Assembly: GCF_000765805.2 (NCBI RefSeq)
Contig: NZ_JRPD02000006.1
Span: 1-64,000, forward strand
Direction of reading: 5' to 3'
Source: Helicobacter muridarum
GTDB lineage: Bacteria > Campylobacterota > Campylobacteria > Campylobacterales > Helicobacteraceae
DNA length: 64,000 nt
Positions 29,563 through 38,344 of this stretch are shown piece after piece. Position 1 is the stretch's first letter, and the number at the start of each line of letters is the position of its first letter. Both the position numbers and the translations under genes were made by a program. Under the pieces are notes generated by a model. That model was not told the origin of the DNA. It did not search any database and saw only the letters and a list, made by a program, of their open reading frames with translations.

Positions 29563-31617
29563 CTAAAAATTCTCTGATTTTATAATATCACTTTGAGTTT
29601 TAAATGGCGGAAGATTCTCAACATATACGCTTTGGCTAGGAAAGGCAAAGCTTAAGCCACATTTATCAACAATGTCCATAATCTTAAATATAATATCTTC
29701 TCTAACCTTAACAAACTCCATTTTGCTAGTGCTTTTTGTAAAACAATCTATGGCAATATTAATTGAGCTATCTGCTAGCTCATCTACATTTACATACAGG
29801 GAATTTTTATAGCCTAGATAATCATCTATAGATATTATGTCCTTGCGCAACGACAACATTTTATAATTGTCATTATATAGAATCTCAGATGTATCGTTAG
29901 ACTGTGCTATACCCTCATGATTTTTTAACATTGTTGTGATTTGTTCTACACAGAGTCTTAGTTTGTCTGGTGTGGCATCATAAGTAACGCCTACTACCAT
30001 TTTCATTCTACGACCTTCTTTACGTCTATTCCAATTTGTTATCGCCTTATTTGCAATTTCAGAATTTGGCACAAATAGCAAGGCATTATCAAATGTTCTT
30101 ATAGTTGTGCGTCTTAATCCAACCTCAACTACATTCCCCTCCACGCCTCCAGCCTGAATCCAATCCCCTTGTGAAAATGAGTTATCCAAAAGAAGCATGA
30201 CAGAAGCAAAGAAATTAGACAACATATCTTTTATAGCTAATGCTACGGCAAGCCCTCCTAACCCTAGCGATGCGATAATAGCGGATACATTAAATCCAAG
30301 CCTTTTTAGAATTATTAGTAAGGCTATGATGCATACAACTGTATATAACACCTTTAAGATAAGATTGATTATTTCTTTTCTAAAACCATCTGTGGATTTT
30401 TGTGCTATAGTGCTAATTATAGCTGCCCCATAGCTTTTAATTATAGCGATAAATAGCCATGCTATATTGATAATATAAAATATAACAAACCAATTAGCAA
30501 TGCTCTCTGGTTCTAGTTGTGGATAATATAGAATCCCAATTGAAACATTAATGCTCCAAGCAAGTAAGAATAGGGATATAGGCTTTATAATTCCCTTTTG
30601 AATATCTGAATGTATAGCTTTATCTTGTTTTGATATATGCACAATGAAGTCCATTACAAACATAACTAAGCGAGCTATTAGCTTTCTCCATATCCACAAT
30701 ATAAGGAAGATTCCAAACGATACTATAATCTTGGCTACGATTAGATTTGAGTGATCTAATGGTATAAAACCAGCAATTCCTTCTAAAATCCATTGCATAG
30801 CGAGATTTATCATGGTATTTTGTGGTAGCAATTCAGTTGATTTTAACTCTAAATATGAGGCTATTTCAATGTAGCTTGCAAGAGAATTTAGATATTTCTC
30901 TTTTGCTAGTTTTAGTGATTTGATTTGTTTTTGTGTTAAGTCTTTAGGTAAGTCAAAGCTATTTGGTAGTTGCTTTAGATTCTCTATTGCTGGATTAATA
31001 ATCTCAATAACCTTTGATTGCTGTGAAAAGAAATCTAGCTTTTTTCGTAAGGATATTATAGTAGTAAGTAATATATTTTGAGCCTTTAAAAGTTGCATTG
31101 AAATGCTACTTGATATTTTTTCATATTCATCATGCATGATGGCAGACTCGCTTAGTAGCATTTCACCTTTCTTGTATGCAGAGAGATTTGATTTTAAGTT
31201 AAATATAATTGGTTTTTTATTGTTAATAATATCTAGTGGTAATGATTGCAGCATTAACTCTTTTTTATTTATTAGTTCTTCTTGACTTATGGCTTTTAGG
31301 TGGTTATTTGCTATCTCACTATCATTTAGAAGCTCATTTGATTGTTTTAGGTGAATATGCCAATTTATTTGCACTATTGCGTCTATAATGCTATCTATAC
31401 TTTGAACATTTTGCTGTGGCTTTTCAATTTTAGATTCATTGCCTATTTTTGTTTGCTTGTTGGCATCTTCGCTAGCTTTGAGTGGGCTAAATACAAAGTA
31501 ACATAGATTTATAATAAATACTAGCATGGCTATATGTGGCAGTAGCTGTCTTATGTATATAATATTCGTATTAACTTTTTGCATTTTACGCATTAACATA
31601 GAATCAATATATAACAT
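29563..31617 (-). CDS. large MscS-family mechanosensitive channel
   Basis: Inner-membrane channel that opens under membrane tension to release osmolytes. The 684 residues have an N-terminal helix (about 27-46), a long periplasmic helical region, several transmembrane helices (about 290-470) and the MscS core. The pore helix is recognisable in ASLGLGGLAVALAIKDM, followed by DNSFSQGDWI and RTTIRTFDNALLFVPNS in the beta domain. It is longer than E. coli MscS (286) and resembles the K-type or YbdG-like large members. Several in-frame ATGs near the start leave its exact N-terminus open. Confidence 0.92.
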   Translation of the reverse strand: MLYIDSMLMRKMQKVNTNIIYIRQLLPHIAMLVFIINLCYFVFSPLKASEDANKQTKIGNESKIEKPQQNVQSIDSIIDAIVQINWHIHLKQSNELLNDSEIANNHLKAISQEELINKKELMLQSLPLDIINNKKPIIFNLKSNLSAYKKGEMLLSESAIMHDEYEKISSSISMQLLKAQNILLTTIISLRKKLDFFSQQSKVIEIINPAIENLKQLPNSFDLPKDLTQKQIKSLKLAKEKYLNSLASYIEIASYLELKSTELLPQNTMINLAMQWILEGIAGFIPLDHSNLIVAKIIVSFGIFLILWIWRKLIARLVMFVMDFIVHISKQDKAIHSDIQKGIIKPISLFLLAWSINVSIGILYYPQLEPESIANWFVIFYIINIAWLFIAIIKSYGAAIISTIAQKSTDGFRKEIINLILKVLYTVVCIIALLIILKRLGFNVSAIIASLGLGGLAVALAIKDMLSNFFASVMLLLDNSFSQGDWIQAGGVEGNVVEVGLRRTTIRTFDNALLFVPNSEIANKAITNWNRRKEGRRMKMVVGVTYDATPDKLRLCVEQITTMLKNHEGIAQSNDTSEILYNDNYKMLSLRKDIISIDDYLGYKNSLYVNVDELADSSINIAIDCFTKSTSKMEFVKVREDIIFKIMDIVDKCGLSFAFPSQSVYVENLPPFKTQSDIIKSENF

Positions 31618-31683
31618 TGTTTTTCTCCTTTATTGTTTCTTTTTTTTGTGTTATGCGATAATTAATTGCTACTTTTATTAAAG

Positions 31684-32661
31684 TTAATTTAGTGATCTTA
31701 GTCTAGCTATAAAGCCTCTATCAAACCCTGCATAGTCTTTATAAAACTCGGCTATATATCCCATTTGTTCTAGTATTTGTGCCATGCTATCTTTTTGGTC
31801 ATATCCCATCTCACAGATTAGATAAGGAATATTTTTATTGCTTGCTTGCTTGATAAGCTCCCTTAAAATCTCATCTCCTTTTTCTCCTCCAAATAGTGCT
31901 ATATGTGGCTCACATAATACTTCTTGGCTAAGTGGATATTGCATAGCAATATATGGTGGATTTGATATTAATAATTGAATCGATATTGATTCTGTATAGA
32001 AATCTAGCAAATTGGATTCTATAAAATTGCACCTATCTTTTACATTTTGTGCATCTGCATTGTGATTTGCAATACTTAGTGCCTGTGGACTTATATCTGT
32101 AGCTATAGCCGATACATTGAAGAGATTTTTTAATATAGATATACTTATTGCTCCACTACCTGTGCCAACCTCAATAAAGCTTGTAATTCCATTTTCTTGT
32201 ATAAATTTTATTGCTTTTTCCACTAGGATTTCTGTTTCGCTTCTTGGTATAAGTACTAAGTTATTTACATATAGCTCAATACCATAGAATCCGGTTTTAT
32301 TAATTAAATATTCAATAGGTGTGCCATTCTTTCTCATTGCAAGTAGCTTAAAATATCTTTGTTTGTCGTAGTCTTTTATTTCTTCTTGGCTTTTTGCATG
32401 TATTTCTACTCGAGTAAAATTTAATATATGACATAATAACAGTTCTGCTTCATATCTTGGGTTATGTATATAAAATTCTCTAGGATTATGGCTTGAGTTA
32501 GAATCTTGAATACTAGAATCCCTAGGAATCTTTTCATTCTCAAATGAATTAATATCTGTTATCAAATATTGTGTTTCATAAACTAATTGCTTAAAGTCTT
32601 CTAGGTTTATATCTTTTAGGAATGCTACTGCTATTCGTAAAACTAAATCAATGCTTATCAT
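31684..32661 (-). CDS. prmC: peptide chain release factor N5-glutamine methyltransferase PrmC/HemK
   Basis: SAM-dependent enzyme that methylates the GGQ glutamine of release factors RF1/RF2. The 325 residues show the SAM motif EVGTGSG (164-170) and the glutamine-binding NPPY (234-237). The N-terminal helical domain carries an insertion of about 25 residues (about 35-62, Ser/Asn/Asp-rich). Its ATG overlaps the stop of the M48 protease by four bases, so the pair is translationally coupled. Confidence 0.95.
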   Translation of the reverse strand: MISIDLVLRIAVAFLKDINLEDFKQLVYETQYLITDINSFENEKIPRDSSIQDSNSSHNPREFYIHNPRYEAELLLCHILNFTRVEIHAKSQEEIKDYDKQRYFKLLAMRKNGTPIEYLINKTGFYGIELYVNNLVLIPRSETEILVEKAIKFIQENGITSFIEVGTGSGAISISILKNLFNVSAIATDISPQALSIANHNADAQNVKDRCNFIESNLLDFYTESISIQLLISNPPYIAMQYPLSQEVLCEPHIALFGGEKGDEILRELIKQASNKNIPYLICEMGYDQKDSMAQILEQMGYIAEFYKDYAGFDRGFIARLRSLN

Positions 32662-33878
32662 GTATTTTTCTCTTTCTCATCATCTTTTAATGCATTTAAC
32701 CTGTCAATTAAAGGCGGATGCGAAAAATAGAAAAATATATATGCTGGATGTGAATGTGGGAATGTTTTATTTTCGTTTACTAATCTAATTAGTGTTTCCC
32801 TTAGAGTTTTTTTACTAACGCATGATGCACCAAATAAATCTGCTTTATACTCTGCTTTACGACTAAAGTAACTCTGAATTGGCTTAATAAGGAATATAAT
32901 GGCTGGCATGATTAATATAGTAATCATTATGACATTACTATTTGCTTCTTGAATCCCCATATAACTACAAATATCATGGAATAATAGTTCCATAATTGCA
33001 AAGCAAATAAATATTACAATCCCTACAAGTATGATGTTTTTTATTATATCGCCATTTTTAAAATGTCCTAACTCATGTCCCAATATAGCAATTAGCCCAT
33101 CTTGGCTAATCTTATCTAGCAGAGTATCAAATATAACTACTCTCTTGGATTTACCAAGTCCTCCAAAGTAAGCATTTAGCCTACCATCTCGCCTACTAGC
33201 GTCCATAACAAAAACGCCATTACTTTTGAAACCAACTCTCGTCATGAGTTCTTGAATTCTTGTTTTTAGCTCTTCATCTTGAAGTGGAATAAACTTATTA
33301 AACATTGGAGCAATTATAGTTGGATGTATTAGTTGAATGAGTATAATAAAGCAAAACACCACCGAAAAGCTTATTATCCACCAAAACTTAAATGTTTCCA
33401 TAATCCACAATAACACGGCAAACACTATTCCAAATAATATTAGGCTAAGAATTGATTCTTTTAGCTTATCACAAAGAAATGACTCTATGGATTGTTTATT
33501 GAATCCAAATTTTGTATCTATTTTTAGCCCAATTATATCAAAAGGTAATTCTAGTAATATATTTATTGCTACAAAACACATAAGTGCATACCAGCCAATT
33601 TGAAATTTGTTATCAATTCCTAGTGATGCAATATATCCATATAGATATTCAATGCCAAATGCAAACCATAAAACCATAAATATCGCTGAGCAAATACTAT
33701 TCAAGATCTTTACTTTGCATTCAATAATATTATAGTTAGCTGCGATTATATAGTCTTGTTTATTTAGAATCACTGGCTCTTTATTCGCATGTAATCTTAT
33801 GTGATAGATTTGCAATATATTAAGAAAGATTGTTGGCAAAAGATAAATAATGCAATATATGGCAATTATGCTATACAA
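32658..33878 (-). CDS. Ste24-type M48 CAAX-like membrane protease
   Basis: Membrane zinc endopeptidase of the Ste24/M48A type, 406 residues. HELGH is at 268-272, with a downstream zinc-ligand Glu likely in KAEYKADLFG. Several transmembrane helices flank an extended domain. The motif SRRDGRLNAYFGGLGKSKRVVIFDTLL is typical of the family. In bacteria it probably serves membrane protein quality control, since CAAX prenylation is absent. It is coupled to prmC. Confidence 0.93.
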   Translation of the reverse strand: MYSIIAIYCIIYLLPTIFLNILQIYHIRLHANKEPVILNKQDYIIAANYNIIECKVKILNSICSAIFMVLWFAFGIEYLYGYIASLGIDNKFQIGWYALMCFVAINILLELPFDIIGLKIDTKFGFNKQSIESFLCDKLKESILSLILFGIVFAVLLWIMETFKFWWIISFSVVFCFIILIQLIHPTIIAPMFNKFIPLQDEELKTRIQELMTRVGFKSNGVFVMDASRRDGRLNAYFGGLGKSKRVVIFDTLLDKISQDGLIAILGHELGHFKNGDIIKNIILVGIVIFICFAIMELLFHDICSYMGIQEANSNVIMITILIMPAIIFLIKPIQSYFSRKAEYKADLFGASCVSKKTLRETLIRLVNENKTFPHSHPAYIFFYFSHPPLIDRLNALKDDEKEKNT

Positions 33879-34014
33879 GTATTTCTCCTTTATACTACTA
33901 TAATTGTTAGTCTATTATATTTTTCTAAATACTCCTTTATTTGTTTGGAATGTGAATGCCAACTATCTTAATAATATTGTTTAATTAAGTGCTTAGTATT
34001 TCTATTTCATTCAA

Positions 34015-34446
34015 TTAGCCGCTTTGGAAAAACATAAATATAGAGCGAAGACTATCTGGAATTCTCTTTGGCTTTTTCTTAATATCGATATAGACCATAA
34101 CTGCTTTCATCTTAAAGACCAATAATGGTTCGTCACCTGTAATGCCAATTTGCCTTAACCTATAAATTTCATGCAAAATAACTAGAGAAGTGTTTTTTAT
34201 TGAATCAATCTTTGTTCTAACCTCATAATAATCTCCGAGTTTTAATGGAGCTAGAAAATTAGATTCCATTGTTTTCATAACAAAACCATCATGTGTTGGC
34301 GATTCATCTGCACATGGGAAAGTGTTGTTCTGGAAGAATACAAATGATCTAGCTCTCTCGCAAATTGTAATGTAATTAGCGTGATACATAATACCACCAC
34401 AATCGGTATTGTCATAGTATACATAATCTGATAGGTTAGTTTTCAT
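34015..34446 (-). CDS. ybgC: YbgC-type acyl-CoA thioesterase
   Basis: Hotdog-fold thioesterase of the YbgC/4HBT family that hydrolyses acyl-CoAs, possibly in phospholipid metabolism. With the ATG at 34446 the protein has 143 residues, and GGAGA lies just upstream. A GTG 21 bases earlier lacks such support. The active-site stretch YYDNTDCGGIMYHANY contains Asp15 and His22. No tol-pal genes adjoin it, unlike in E. coli. Confidence 0.92.
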   Translation of the reverse strand: MKTNLSDYVYYDNTDCGGIMYHANYITICERARSFVFFQNNTFPCADESPTHDGFVMKTMESNFLAPLKLGDYYEVRTKIDSIKNTSLVILHEIYRLRQIGITGDEPLLVFKMKAVMVYIDIKKKPKRIPDSLRSIFMFFQSG

Positions 34447-34695
34447 ATTTATTCTCCAAAATTCCACAATATAGTTCTGATAACTTGTAATATCTAAATG
34501 AAGTCAAAATGATATTAAGTTATAGACGTTTTTTAACATCTAATTAAGTAAAACAATAAATAATCTTAAAATTTGCATATTATATTATAATTAAGCTTTA
34601 ATGCTAATTTCTATATTCATAGAAAATAACCACTTAAGCATCAAATACTACAATACTAATGTTGTATTTATTGAATTTAATTTCAATCTAGATTC

Positions 34696-35322
34696 TTATC
34701 TTTGCCAAACACTAATAGCCGAATATGTTTCTCTAGGATATGCATCGCTTTTTATCTTGGTTACTAGACCATAAAATCTACTAATAACTTCGTCATGATT
34801 ATAGAATCTTTGTCCATTAATAACTATTGATGTATTAGGGTAATTATTATCTCCTATCTCAATTGTGATTATATTTTGCTGATTATTTGGATTTCTGTAA
34901 TTAACTAGTATTCTAATGATATTGTCTATAGTGTCTAGTTTTGGTGTTAGATGAATTTCTTTTAGCTTGCTTATAGTATGCCAATATTGATATGGCTGTA
35001 GTTCAAATAGACTTAGTCCAATATCTCCACGATAGCATCCACTTAGCAGTTCTTCTCTACTAGCATAGTAGTATTGTGGTCTTCCTGTGATTGCACATAT
35101 TTCCATAACCATTGGAGAATAAGGCAAGAAAGCGTTTATTTCTTGCTTTTTATGTGGCATTAAAAAATAGCTTATAACATCAGGTAGCACTATGTCATAT
35201 ACTTGTGGGAGGGCTGGTGGCTCTTGTAACTCACGATTATTTATAGAGAAATCAGGTTGATCTGGTTTGGAAGCTAGGGCTAATTGCAGTGTCAAGCATA
35301 TACAAATAAGAATATTTCTCAT
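34696..35322 (-). CDS. secreted protein, unknown
   Basis: 208 residues with a signal peptide (MRNILICICLTLQLALAS, cleavage after about 17). The mature part has two cysteines (MEICAITG and LLSGCYRG), many Tyr and Pro, and an Asn-rich segment. No family recognised. The ATG follows a GGAGAAGATTATC ribosome region. The next gene downstream is ybgC, 250 bases away. A periplasmic or secreted role is inferred from the signal peptide only. Confidence 0.65.
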   Translation of the reverse strand: MRNILICICLTLQLALASKPDQPDFSINNRELQEPPALPQVYDIVLPDVISYFLMPHKKQEINAFLPYSPMVMEICAITGRPQYYYASREELLSGCYRGDIGLSLFELQPYQYWHTISKLKEIHLTPKLDTIDNIIRILVNYRNPNNQQNIITIEIGDNNYPNTSIVINGQRFYNHDEVISRFYGLVTKIKSDAYPRETYSAISVWQR

Positions 35323-35393
35323 GATAATCTTCTCCTTATAATATTTACATTGACGCTTAGTTTTTGGAATCTAAATCGGCTTTTTACGCGATT

Positions 35394-35924
35394 TTATTTC
35401 TCTCTGCTTGCGACAAATATACCAATCACTATAAATGCAGCTGCCCCCCACCCCATCACTTGTGTGCTAAACTCTTTGTCATAAATACACCAATTTACAA
35501 AATGCTCACAATTATTAAAAATAAGATTATATTTATCTTCTCCTAATCTATCTCTAGCCCTCTGCACGATTTCTTTAGCTTCAAAAGGGCTATTTTTATG
35601 GTATCTAATCTCGCATTTATTCTCTTGCATAAAAACCTCTAATGACGTTTCACAAATGCAACTCTTCTGCCCCAAAGCAAGCACATCGCCTAAAATATTA
35701 TCACATTCAGTAAATCCAGCATAATGAATCACCTTACCTTCCCCAGCATAAATCCCATGGTGCTTATAAAGCCCTTTGTCTACCACCAAGTGGCAACCTT
35801 CTAACACTTTATCTTCTATCTTTTCCTTGCTATCTGTTTCCATATGCCATTCATAGGTTTTTTTAGCCCCCAAAGCACCCACTATCAAAGCTGCACCACC
35901 TGCCACTATCCAAGGCAACGCCAT
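35394..35924 (-). CDS. LRAT/NC-domain (NlpC/P60-like) membrane protein
   Basis: 176 residues with hydrophobic helices at both ends (about 4-20 and 155-172) around a papain-like LRAT domain. Candidate catalytic residues are His55 in KHHGIYAG, His67 in KVIHYAG and Cys139 in FNNCEHFVNWC. This is the H-H-C arrangement of LRAT and HRASLS enzymes, which transfer or cleave acyl chains through a cysteine thioester. The ATG follows AAGGGAG. The substrate in bacteria is unknown. Its upstream region contains a 13-base G tract shared with the divergent PepSY-type gene, so expression may be phase variable. Confidence 0.82.
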   Translation of the reverse strand: MALPWIVAGGAALIVGALGAKKTYEWHMETDSKEKIEDKVLEGCHLVVDKGLYKHHGIYAGEGKVIHYAGFTECDNILGDVLALGQKSCICETSLEVFMQENKCEIRYHKNSPFEAKEIVQRARDRLGEDKYNLIFNNCEHFVNWCIYDKEFSTQVMGWGAAAFIVIGIFVASREK

Positions 35925-36019
35925 TTAAACTCCCTTAAAACAATCTAAAATATATCTAAAATTTTAGCTGAAAAAATATAAATTCTAATAGATTGTTTCG
36001 CTATGCTCGCAGTGGGGGA

Positions 36020-36032
36020 GGGGGGGGGGGGG
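36020..36032. repeat. 13-base poly-G tract in a divergent promoter region
   Basis: G13 is preceded by GTGGGGGA and followed by TGTAATGACG. It lies about 95 bases from the start of the LRAT-like gene on one side and about 90 bases from the PepSY-type gene on the other. TATAAT at 36085-36090 is a likely -10 box of the latter, which places the tract some 65-77 bases upstream of its transcription start. Confidence 0.9.
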
Positions 36033-36084
36033 TGTAATGACGCTTAATATAGACATTTTTGAATTAGAATCTACTAATTTACAC

Positions 36085-36090
36085 TATAAT
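36085..36090 (+). promoter_or_regulatory. -10 box for the PepSY-type gene
   Basis: TATAAT in ACACTATAATAACG, 31 bases before the ATG at 36122. An AGGAAATAAG ribosome site follows. Helicobacter promoters usually depend on the -10 box with a weak -35, which fits here. Confidence 0.6.
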
Positions 36091-36121
36091 AACGATTTGA
36101 AAATTTAATTAGGAAATAAGT

Positions 36122-36670
36122 ATGATAATTACTAAAAAAAATTGGATGCAAATTCACACATATCTAAGTTTATTTTTCCTACCAGCTGCAATTATTTATG
36201 TTTTAACTGGCGCATTGTATATATTTGATGTAAGAGAGGGTGCTGGATCTATTGTATATAACTATAAGCTTGATATACCTCCAAAAAAAGGAGATGAGTT
36301 ACAAGTAATGCTAGATGTGCTAAAGGAGAATGGGTTAGAGATTCCAAAAGATATTGAAGTTAAAATTATGCGTGGAAATCCAACTATAGGAAATATATAC
36401 TACAATGTTTCAATAATTAAAGAAAAAAATGGCGATCATTTTGTTCGTGCAACAAAAAGAAGTATATATGGAATCTTGCTACTCATGCATAAATCAAAGG
36501 GTAAATTCTACTTTGATATTATTGCTATAGGATTTTCTATATCTCTTATGCTGTTTTATCTATCCGGGCTTATTGTTACATCATTTGCTAAGAGAAATCG
36601 TAAGGCAGCCTTTGGCACTATGACTATAGGATTTATCATAACAGGTTTAGCAACCTATTTTAGCATTTAG
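36122..36670 (+). CDS. PepSY-associated membrane protein
   Basis: 182 residues resembling the PepSY_TM group: an N-terminal helix beginning KKNWMQIHTYLSLFFLPAAIIYVLTGALYIF, a periplasmic stretch of about 70 residues, then helices at about 132-152 and 161-180. The IHTYLSLFF and MHKSKGKFYFDI segments correspond to the His-containing helix ends of the family. It lacks a second PepSY repeat, so it is shorter than siderophore-reductase-like members. The role could be iron or redox related, but this is a guess. Confidence 0.7.
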   Translation: MIITKKNWMQIHTYLSLFFLPAAIIYVLTGALYIFDVREGAGSIVYNYKLDIPPKKGDELQVMLDVLKENGLEIPKDIEVKIMRGNPTIGNIYYNVSIIKEKNGDHFVRATKRSIYGILLLMHKSKGKFYFDIIAIGFSISLMLFYLSGLIVTSFAKRNRKAAFGTMTIGFIITGLATYFSI

Positions 36671-36868
36671 CTATTTCTTGCTGTGTTAGTTGGTATTTAT
36701 ATGTGATTATAGAGCTTTTTAATTTTTCTATAGAAATGCTATAAGCTAACAAGCCTAGAGTTTAATCCATTTGCTAAAAAAGTCAAAGATATGAGGAGTT
36801 CGGTACAAATGTTAGGGCTTTGCTTTCTATATTTGTTTCGTTGCTTTCATTTATGAGGAGTTTATAGT

Positions 36869-37633
36869 ATGAATGGTGATAAGGCATATTTAGCCCTAAT
36901 CAGCACGCAAAGCCCTGTTTTGCTTGGTATATATTATGAAAATATTATTAGAGATTTTAATAAGAGATTAGATAGTTGTGATGCTTCGTATAATGCAAGT
37001 CGTCTTTGTGGCTTGGATTCTAAAACAAATAATCTTAAAGAAAAGAGGCTTTTTGCTTGGTTTAAGATTTCTGGGCTAGTAAGTGATATTTTACCCTTTA
37101 TCTTTGGCAATATATTGATATGTAATAAGGCTTCCTTGCATTCTATGAATTCTAGATTTAGAGATTATGATTGTAGACTTTGGCTTAGTGAATCTATGAT
37201 TTGTTCTAACTCCAAGTTTTATCCTATTCGCGATTATGCATCTTCTAATGAGATTATAGATTCTAGTGCTCTTCATGACTTTTATATTAGTGATATAGAA
37301 GGAATTATAGCCTTATTGCAGAGTATTAATTCTATTGGTAGCATTTACTATGCAAGGGGCACGGGTAGCCTTAGTGCTATTAAGTTTACACATATATTTT
37401 TACAGACATTAATCATTGCAAGAGGTATTCCACTTCGTGCAACCAATATATTCTACTTTAATACTCATGATGAAATAAAGGCTTTTGGAAATCAGTCTTT
37501 TTTTTATAAAGATTCTCAAATAAGACTAGGCAAATCATGTAATCCAAAGACAAACTTGACTTTTCCTACCGTATTGCATGACTTAGATTTTTGTGAAGCC
37601 TGCGAGCCTCTCTATGTAAATGATCCATTATAA
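36869..37633 (+). CDS. tsaB: TsaB-like protein (tRNA t6A synthesis), divergent
   Basis: 254 residues. The best clue is IYYARGTGSLSAIKFTHIFLQ (about residues 158-178), which resembles the GPGSFTGLRIGL motif of TsaB/YeaZ, followed by ARGIPLRATNIFYF like the usual GIPL..VSSL. TsaB partners TsaD, TsaE and TsaC in making threonylcarbamoyladenosine in tRNA. The N-terminal AYLALISTQSPVLLGIY fits the first strand of the actin-like fold. Overall similarity is low, and insertions are present in the middle. Start by ATG after GAGGAG. Confidence 0.6.
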   Translation: MNGDKAYLALISTQSPVLLGIYYENIIRDFNKRLDSCDASYNASRLCGLDSKTNNLKEKRLFAWFKISGLVSDILPFIFGNILICNKASLHSMNSRFRDYDCRLWLSESMICSNSKFYPIRDYASSNEIIDSSALHDFYISDIEGIIALLQSINSIGSIYYARGTGSLSAIKFTHIFLQTLIIARGIPLRATNIFYFNTHDEIKAFGNQSFFYKDSQIRLGKSCNPKTNLTFPTVLHDLDFCEACEPLYVNDPL

Positions 37634-37642
37634 AATTCTAGT

Positions 37643-37674
37643 GCTTGTATAAAATTTGTCATGTTTATACAAGC
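37643..37674 (+). terminator. 11-base stem hairpin after tsaB-like gene
   Basis: GCTTGTATAAA (37643-37653) and TTTATACAAGC (37664-37674) are perfect inverted repeats with a ten-base loop, starting ten bases after the stop codon. A weak T-rich stretch follows. It is probably a terminator, though an operator for hypC (start 37774) is also possible. Confidence 0.5.
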
Positions 37675-37773
37675 TATAATCTTTATTGGTTTAAATTAAT
37701 ATAGAGACATGAAATTTTATAGCTATTATTTTTAAGTTATGTTAAGATTCTTATTTTTTATTAAAGGATTGAT

Positions 37774-38073
37774 ATGTGTCTTGCTATTCCTTCAAAAATT
37801 GTTAGTATTAACACAGAAAACAATACAGCAATCGTTGATACGCTTGGCGTTCAAAGAGAATCAAGTTTAGATTTAGTGCAGGATAATGTTTGTGTGGGCG
37901 ATTTTGTGCTATTACATGTAGGATATATTATGGCAAAGATTGATGAAGAGGATGCTAAGGAGAGCTTAAGATTGTATGCAGAGATTGTAGAAACCATGAA
38001 GCAAGAAGAGATGCAAGATGAGCTAGTTTTTTCAACCAATGATTTATCAAAACATACAATAGAAGAGTCATAA
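37774..38073 (+). CDS. hypC: hydrogenase maturation chaperone HypC
   Basis: Small chaperone that shuttles the Fe(CN)2CO group to the [NiFe]-hydrogenase large subunit. The N-terminal MCLAIPSKIV with Cys2 and the later VGDFVLLHVGYIMAKID are diagnostic. At 99 residues it is slightly longer than usual because of a polar C-terminal tail. No other hyp or hyd gene is in the window, so it is separated from hypA/B/D/E/F. An AAAGGATTGAT ribosome site precedes the ATG. Confidence 0.95.
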   Translation: MCLAIPSKIVSINTENNTAIVDTLGVQRESSLDLVQDNVCVGDFVLLHVGYIMAKIDEEDAKESLRLYAEIVETMKQEEMQDELVFSTNDLSKHTIEES

Positions 38074-38155
38074 TTAAGTAAGCTATTATGTAAGATAACA
38101 AGATAACTAATAAGTTTAATAAACTTAATAACTTAAATATCAAGGCATAAACCAA

Positions 38156-38344
38156 ATGATAGAGAATCTAAAATCACATTATCATGAAATTCTTTTTAGT
38201 TTAGATTGCGGTAATGATGTATTAGATGAGATTGTTTGCCAAATTATTGTAGATAAGATTTTAGATAATGGTGAGGCTGTTGAATTTTTATCAAGCGATA
38301 TGGTTGATGTATGCAATTTTGATGATGAAGTAATCCTAGATTAA
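38156..38344 (+). CDS. small acidic protein, unknown
   Basis: 62 residues, strongly acidic (many D and E), with three cysteines (DCGND, IVCQI, DVCNF). Its TAA stop shares one base with the ATG of the next gene (TAATG), indicating translational coupling. It lies 82 bases after hypC. No family recognised. Upstream bases contain no strong ribosome site, so expression may depend on an upstream transcript. Confidence 0.5.
   Translation: MIENLKSHYHEILFSLDCGNDVLDEIVCQIIVDKILDNGEAVEFLSSDMVDVCNFDDEVILD

Noticed and set aside
35441-35456. C6/C4 run in the LRAT-like gene as a second phase-variable site
   Set aside because: The runs are too short to be strongly unstable and the reading frame is intact.
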